A stretch of DNA of 64,000 nt from UBA9676 sp963730065. GTDB lineage: Bacteria > Actinomycetota > Actinomycetes > Streptosporangiales > Streptosporangiaceae. The translations under genes were made by a program, and so were the position numbers. Below the pieces are notes generated by a model. The model was not told the origin of the DNA. It searched no databases and saw nothing but the letters and a program-made list of their open reading frames with translations. Within the stretch, counting starts at the first letter, position 1, and each line of letters opens with the position of its first letter. Below are positions 60,801 through 64,000 of this stretch, in pieces. The stretch spans positions 1-64,000 of the forward strand of contig CAVSQL010000014.1 of assembly GCA_963730065.1 (NCBI GenBank), read 5' to 3'.

Positions 60801-60925
60801 CCGAGCTGGCGGCGGTGGCCGCGGTGCTGGGCTATGCGCCCGAGGCCTATCAGGATCTTGAGCAGGACTGGCGGCGGGCGGCCCGGAGGGCCCGCGCGGT
60901 GATGGAGCGCCTGTTCTACGGCTGA
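57848..60925 (+). CDS. glnE: Glutamine synthetase adenylyltransferase/deadenylylase GlnE
   Basis: A 1025-residue bifunctional enzyme that adds AMP to and removes it from type I-beta glutamine synthetase in response to nitrogen status. Two nucleotidyltransferase halves are seen. The deadenylylase site is AMGKCGGRELNYASDVDVIF (near residue 230), and the adenylylase site is AMGRFGGHETGYGSDADVMF (near residue 750). Each half is followed by a helical arm (RPEGRDGPLVRTLASHRAYY and RPEGRQGPLVRTLASYRAYY). The ATG at 57848 is preceded by AGGGG; a GTG at 57842 is close by. The substrate enzyme GlnA1 is not in the window. Confidence 0.95.
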   Translation: MPRRTTQSAQLARMGFADPAQAEGLASGDLALDMEGDDAGLLAALAAAADPDLALAALARMPRDPELFGALREDAGLARRLALVLGASAALGDHLARHPDGWQLLRGPGPLACPSAGELRSALLTAAGADPSAPEPVAGTAPPTGPAGASGAGQAGHDAGPAAALRVAYRQRLLHLAARDLTGQMILDDVAAELADLAAAVLEAALAIARSQLPAAAAPCRLAVIAMGKCGGRELNYASDVDVIFVAEPAEGAAEGGNDAALRTATQLAAGLIRVCSRSTPEGILFPVDPNLRPEGRDGPLVRTLASHRAYYERWAKTWEFQALLKARPVAGDPGLGAAYMQTIAPLVWQAAQRDNFVEDTRAMRRRVVGALPAGQAGRQLKLGPGGLRDIEFAVQLLQLVHGRGDDSIRSPATLPALAALAEGGYVGREDAASLAAAYRFLRSVEHLLQLRQLRRTHTLPDDPAVLRRIGRALRAVKAGADGHSQAGSPSRADPADELTAAWRQHAAEVRRLHEKLFYRPLLDAVARLPGEVARLTPEAARTRLEALGYADPAGALRHIEALTAGVTRRAAIQRTLLPVMLGWFADAAQPDAGLLGFRQVSDALGNSPWYVRLLRDDTRVARRMARVLAASRYATDLLLRQPEMVAILGEDAQLDPRPGAALYAEAVAAVGRHASPADAVAAVRALRRRELLRAAVADLLGLSAVEETGEALTAVTGAAVSAALQVAIRTAEAGQGPLPTRLCVVAMGRFGGHETGYGSDADVMFVHDPVPGAGEQEASRAAHAVAEDLRALLSRPAPDPPLLIDPGLRPEGRQGPLVRTLASYRAYYERWSLAWEAQALLRAEPVAGDRPLGTRFTALADEFRYPAGGVPDDSVREIRRIKARMEAERMPRGVEPALHLKLGPGALTDVEWVVQLLQLRHAHAVPELRTTRTMAGLAAAAGAGLVGESDRAALAAAWRLAARIRDAVVLVRGRPSDVLPTRQPELAAVAAVLGYAPEAYQDLEQDWRRAARRARAVMERLFYG

Positions 60926-60958
60926 GGTCCGCCTTAACCCCGGCCTGGTCGCGGACCT
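60925..60958. terminator. Hairpin between glnE and the sarcosine-oxidase-like gene
   Basis: AGGTCCGC (60925-60932) and GCGGACCT (60951-60958) form an 8-bp stem with an 18-nt loop across the 34-bp convergent gap. Confidence 0.5.
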
Positions 60959-60959
60959 G

Positions 60960-62171
60960 CTACACGCTGGCGCGCGGTCCGGCCAGACGGAAGACCGGCT
61001 CGAACTCGGGGTCTGTGAGCGCCGGCCGGTCCGCGCGGAACGCCTCGACCGGATAGGACGTTCTGCCGCTGGTGGCAAGATCGGTGAGGATCTTGCCGAT
61101 CAGGCTCGCGAACTTGGCCGCGTGGCCGGCTCCGATGCCAATCGTGATCCCCGGGTGGCCCGGCAGGCGGTCGATGATGAAGTCACGGTCGGGCGGCATG
61201 TCGTACACACAGGTCTTGCTGAACAGCTCTGGCCCGACGGCGCCAGGCAGCCGCTCGCGGAGGAAGGACGCGATGAGCTCTGTCTCGCCGCGGTCGGGAT
61301 CGAACGAGCGGGTCTCCTGGGTAACGAACCGTCCGCTCATGTCGCGGGCCGCCTTGACAGCCACCTCGCCGTACACGGGGAAGCCGTAGAACAGGTGCTC
61401 CCGGTGCCAGATCCACATGGGAAAGCGGCCCGGGATGAAGTCGCGGATGTTGGGCGTGGCGAAGTAGCTCACCTGCTCCTGGCTGAGCGTTATCCGCCAG
61501 TCGAGGCCCAGGTCGCCGAGAAGCTCAGGCAGCCAGGACGCCATGCACAGCACGAGATGGTCCGCATCAACGGTGCCGTCATCGGTGGTGAGCGTGACGC
61601 CGTTCGCCCGCCGCGAGATTCCCCGCACCTTCGTGTGCGGCAGGAACTCTGCCCCGGCACGGCGGGCGAGCGCGATGTGGGCGGCGGTAGCCCGGCGGAT
61701 GTCGAGGATGCCACCGTCTTGCTGGTAGAGGCCTACCACGTCATCGCCAATCCGCCAGGCGGGCCACCGGCGGCGGATCTCGGCGGCGTCCAGATCCTCG
61801 GACGGGATGCCGAACGGGGCCAGCGAACGCCGGTAGTTGCCCAGCTCGGCCTCACCGGCCGTCCCGGCGACCGCCAGATCGAGGCCGCCGGTCTTGAGGA
61901 CCAGCTCGAGCCCGGTCTCGCCCTCGATTTCCGCCCATGCGTCATAGGCGGCCTGCGTCAGCGCTGTGTACACGCTTGAGTGGTAGGCGTGCCGGATGAT
62001 GCGAGAGTGATCCTCTGAGGCGCCATAGCCGTGTCCCACCTGGTAGTGCTCCAGCACCAGGACATCGGTCGCCCCCGAACGGGTGAGCCAGTATGCCGCT
62101 GCGCTCCCGAGCGCACCCGCACCGACCACGACGAAGCTGTGCCCACGTCCCATCTCAGTGACATTCCCCAT
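60960..62171 (-). CDS. FAD-dependent oxidase, monomeric sarcosine oxidase/N-methyltryptophan oxidase family
   Basis: A 403-residue flavoenzyme with FAD loop VVVGAGALGSAAAYWLTRSG, ASEDHSRIIRHAY (substrate-side His/Arg) and the covalent flavin Cys in SKTCVYDMPPDRDFIIDRLP (Cys321). It should oxidise N-methyl amines, giving formaldehyde, H2O2 and the demethylated amine. The ATG at 62171 gives a short leader before the FAD motif; one at 62153 is also possible. Substrate unknown. The gene converges on glnE. Confidence 0.9.
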   Translation of the reverse strand: MGNVTEMGRGHSFVVVGAGALGSAAAYWLTRSGATDVLVLEHYQVGHGYGASEDHSRIIRHAYHSSVYTALTQAAYDAWAEIEGETGLELVLKTGGLDLAVAGTAGEAELGNYRRSLAPFGIPSEDLDAAEIRRRWPAWRIGDDVVGLYQQDGGILDIRRATAAHIALARRAGAEFLPHTKVRGISRRANGVTLTTDDGTVDADHLVLCMASWLPELLGDLGLDWRITLSQEQVSYFATPNIRDFIPGRFPMWIWHREHLFYGFPVYGEVAVKAARDMSGRFVTQETRSFDPDRGETELIASFLRERLPGAVGPELFSKTCVYDMPPDRDFIIDRLPGHPGITIGIGAGHAAKFASLIGKILTDLATSGRTSYPVEAFRADRPALTDPEFEPVFRLAGPRASV

Positions 62172-62259
62172 CCGGGGGACGGTCAGGCCGGTCTCCCGAG
62201 GCGGGCAGCTGCCCGGCGTGGCGGGCGGCCTGCAGGGGGCGATGTGCGCAGCGCCACGA

Positions 62260-62607
62260 TCATGCGCTGGCAACGGCCGCCGGCGCGGCACAAGCCTGGC
62301 CGACCGGAAGCTGCCCGCTCACCCGGGTGCCCTGACCCGGCGCCGACTCCACGCGCAGGCTGCCGGACAGCGCCCGCAGCCGGTCCTCCATGTTGACGAA
62401 CCCGGCGCCGAGGCCCCGGGCGCTGGCGTCGAACCCACAGCCGTCGTCGGTGACGTCGAAGGCCAGCGTCGCGCCGTCGTCCCACACCCGAAGGTCGAGC
62501 GTGGCCCCGTCGCCAGCGTGCTTGCAGGCGTTCTGGATGGCCTCCAGGCAGCAGAAGTAGCCAGCGCCGCGGATGCCAGCGCCGCGCCCGCAAGCGCGGA
62601 TGACCAC
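62260..62607 (-). pseudogene. Truncated sensor histidine kinase, C-terminal ATPase domain only
   Basis: A 115-codon frame containing only the HATPase end of a NarL-type histidine kinase: N-box FCCLEAIQNACKHAGDGATL, G1-like VTDDGCGFD and G2-like GLGAGFVNMEDRLRALSG with SAPGQGTRVSGQLPV. The dimerisation/phosphorylation helix and any sensor are missing, and upstream sequence up to 62697 shows no continuation in other frames. It is most likely a gene remnant. No partner response regulator is adjacent. Confidence 0.75.
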
Positions 62608-62697
62608 GGCCGCATCGTGCTCAACTTTGGCGCGCTGCCCTTCGCGGTGCTCTGCGTGGCCCCGCCCGGCGCCTGAGGCCCATCGGGCTGACCCCGG

Positions 62698-63564
62698 TCA
62701 GCAGCGGCCGGTGGCGCGCAGCAGGTGAAGCGCGTCCACGGTGACGGCGCCACGCCATTCGCGCTCGGCCCCGGGCGACCAGGCCAGCCAGTTGAACATC
62801 CAGCCGCCGTCGCCGAGCTGGGCGTCGGCCAGGTGGTCGAGGTGCGCGGCGATGACGTCCTCGCCGAACAGGTCGCGGGCGGGCGTGCCCGGCCGGGGCG
62901 CGAAGTCGAGCGGCGTGTGCACCTCGCCGGGGGCGCCTGGCTCCATCGCCACCATGTCCTGGCCGAAGATCACCGGGCCCAGCCGGGCGACCGCCTCGCG
63001 GGCCCGCCCGCGGTCCGGGACGGAGTCGAGGAAGCGCAGCACGGCCCGCATGTCGTAGGGGCCGGTGCTGGTGAGGGAGCCGATCCGCGACCAGAGCAGC
63101 GCCGTAGCGCCGTCCAGCCACGGGTGCTCCACCCGGCGCGCGTGCAGGGTGCCCGCGATCAGCCCCGTGGTGATCAGCGAGGCCGGCTCCCCTTCCTCTG
63201 GCACCAGCCACGGCGCGTGCGGCCAGCCGTCGATGGACGGGCTGACGAACACCGCCCCGCCGCCGGGGGGTGCGTGGGCGGCGAGCCACTCGCAGGCGCC
63301 TTCGGCCAGCCCGGTGTCCCAGGCGTCGGCCTCGTGCAGGACGCGCAGCGCGAACTCGATGGCCAGCGGCTGGCTGCCCGGGCCGCGCCCGTCCGGCTCC
63401 AGCGCCTGGCCGAACCCGCCGTCGGCGTTGCGGTAGGCGGCGACGGCGTCCCGGACCGGCAGCGGGCCGCCGCCTGAGAACAGGCGCCCGAACCGCCGCC
63501 GTTCGAGCACCCTCGCGTTGGCGGCCAGGTACTGCGCCGCGGCATCGATGTCAGGTTTGGCCAT
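62698..63564 (-). CDS. Prenyltransferase/terpene-cyclase-fold hypothetical protein
   Basis: A 288-residue protein of (alpha/alpha) barrel type. QW-like repeats are visible: AVAAYRNADGGFGQALEPDG near residue 45 and HLADAQLGDGGWMFNWLAWS near residue 255. This is a recurring actinobacterial family annotated as hypothetical or prenyltransferase-like, without the DxDD motif of squalene cyclases or an obvious zinc site. No enzymatic role can be claimed. The ATG at 63564 starts MAKPDIDAAAQYLAANARVL. It diverges from the AraC-type gene across 73 bp. Confidence 0.75.
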   Translation of the reverse strand: MAKPDIDAAAQYLAANARVLERRRFGRLFSGGGPLPVRDAVAAYRNADGGFGQALEPDGRGPGSQPLAIEFALRVLHEADAWDTGLAEGACEWLAAHAPPGGGAVFVSPSIDGWPHAPWLVPEEGEPASLITTGLIAGTLHARRVEHPWLDGATALLWSRIGSLTSTGPYDMRAVLRFLDSVPDRGRAREAVARLGPVIFGQDMVAMEPGAPGEVHTPLDFAPRPGTPARDLFGEDVIAAHLDHLADAQLGDGGWMFNWLAWSPGAEREWRGAVTVDALHLLRATGRC

Positions 63565-63637
63565 GAGGCCTATCGCAGCACAGCGCCGCCCCCGCCGTCT
63601 TGTACGAAACGGACGTGCCGGTGCGAGACTGGTGCCC

Positions 63638-64000
63638 ATGGAATGGAAGCCGGGCTACTGGGAGTGGGCGCCACCCCCGGGGCTCGGCGGCTCGGTGGCG
63701 TGCCTGTGGGTGCGGGTCATCCCGCCCGGCGACGCCGGCGGGCAGGTCACCCCGGTGCTGCCGGACGCCTGCTGCGACCTGATCTGGACGAGCGGCGCCG
63801 GGGCCTTCGTGGCCGGCCCCGACACCGGGCCCTGGTCCTCTGCGCTGCCCGCGGGGACGGCCCTGGCGGGGGTGCGGCTGTTGCCCGGTGCGGGCGGCCC
63901 TGCCCTCGGCCTGCCGCTGTCCGCCCTGCTCGACCAGCGGGTCGGCCTGGCCGACCTCGGGACCGGCTTCGGCGCCCGGCTGGCGCGCCTGCTGGTGCCT
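63638..64000 (+). CDS. AraC-family regulator, N-terminal part (runs off the window)
   Basis: The first 121 codons of a gene reading MEWKPGYWEWAPPPGLGGSV, then VTPVLPDACCDLIWTSGAGA, AFVAGPDTGPWSSALPAGTA and AGVRLLPGAGGPALGLPLSA with LLDQRVGLADLG. This order (VLPDxCxDLIW, FVAGPDTG, GVRxxPG, LxDxRVxLADL) is that of the N-terminal domain found on many actinobacterial AraC-type regulators (DUF6597). The helix-turn-helix would lie beyond position 64000. The ligand is unknown. Confidence 0.8.
   Translation, partial: MEWKPGYWEWAPPPGLGGSVACLWVRVIPPGDAGGQVTPVLPDACCDLIWTSGAGAFVAGPDTGPWSSALPAGTALAGVRLLPGAGGPALGLPLSALLDQRVGLADLGTGFGARLARLLVP

Overview
The window is high-GC chromosomal DNA from an actinobacterium. 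Pointers are the GC-rich third codon positions, GTG and TTG starts, an F420-dependent reductase, a two-domain MalT/LuxR regulator, an SCO4226-type nickel-binding protein, GlnE and a GlnA2-type glutamine synthetase. Streptosporangiales or a related soil lineage is plausible, but no marker here fixes the genus. I saw no tRNA, rRNA, transposase, phage gene or CRISPR array.

Layout. 0-6.5 kb: 3' end of a groEL paralogue, mntH, a deletion remnant of a HelR/UvrD-like helicase, a histidine phosphatase, methionine aminopeptidase, two adjacent genes each carrying two UPF0145 (YbjQ) domains, and a PEP-mutase-family enzyme. 6.6-11.7 kb: an F420:NADPH reductase; an operon of ribbon-helix-helix protein, DUF4097 protein and DrrAB-type ABC exporter behind what looks like a leaderless, iteron-covered promoter; panB. 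11.9-14.3 kb: an MFS drug exporter and its TetR regulator, with a 10-bp-arm operator. 14.4-19.2 kb: a complete five-gene branched-chain amino acid type (Liv) ABC importer.

19.3-28.2 kb: small conserved genes, an AlkZ-like protein, an ECF sigma factor with a membrane partner, an MDR alcohol dehydrogenase, an FAD oxidase and an S9 peptidase. 28.4-34.2 kb: a large LuxR regulator followed by two small membrane-protein genes and a receiver/glutaredoxin-like/FAD fusion protein. Fragments copied from the luxR 3' end and a second short repeat separate these genes and form their C-terminal tails. 34.3-41.4 kb: DinB protein, methyltransferase, DUF2891, a MOSC/flavin/2Fe-2S fusion, a nickel-binding protein, an orphan HypX (CO-ligand synthase for NiFe hydrogenase) and a small GntR regulator. 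41.5-48.8 kb: a double PAP2 phosphatase, a phospholipase-C-like phosphoesterase, DUF1206, DUF421, a single-domain response regulator, a MEDS sensor and a lipid kinase.

48.8-64 kb returns to core nitrogen and cofactor metabolism: nadE, an S15 hydrolase, glnA2, a P1 hydrolase, a serine hydrolase, DUF427 and glnE. It ends with a sarcosine-oxidase-like enzyme, a truncated histidine kinase, a prenyltransferase-fold protein and the start of an AraC-type regulator. glnE, glnA2 and panB are close neighbours in Mycobacterium tuberculosis, so the roughly 37 kb between panB and nadE may be an accessory block inside an ancestral core neighbourhood (inference).
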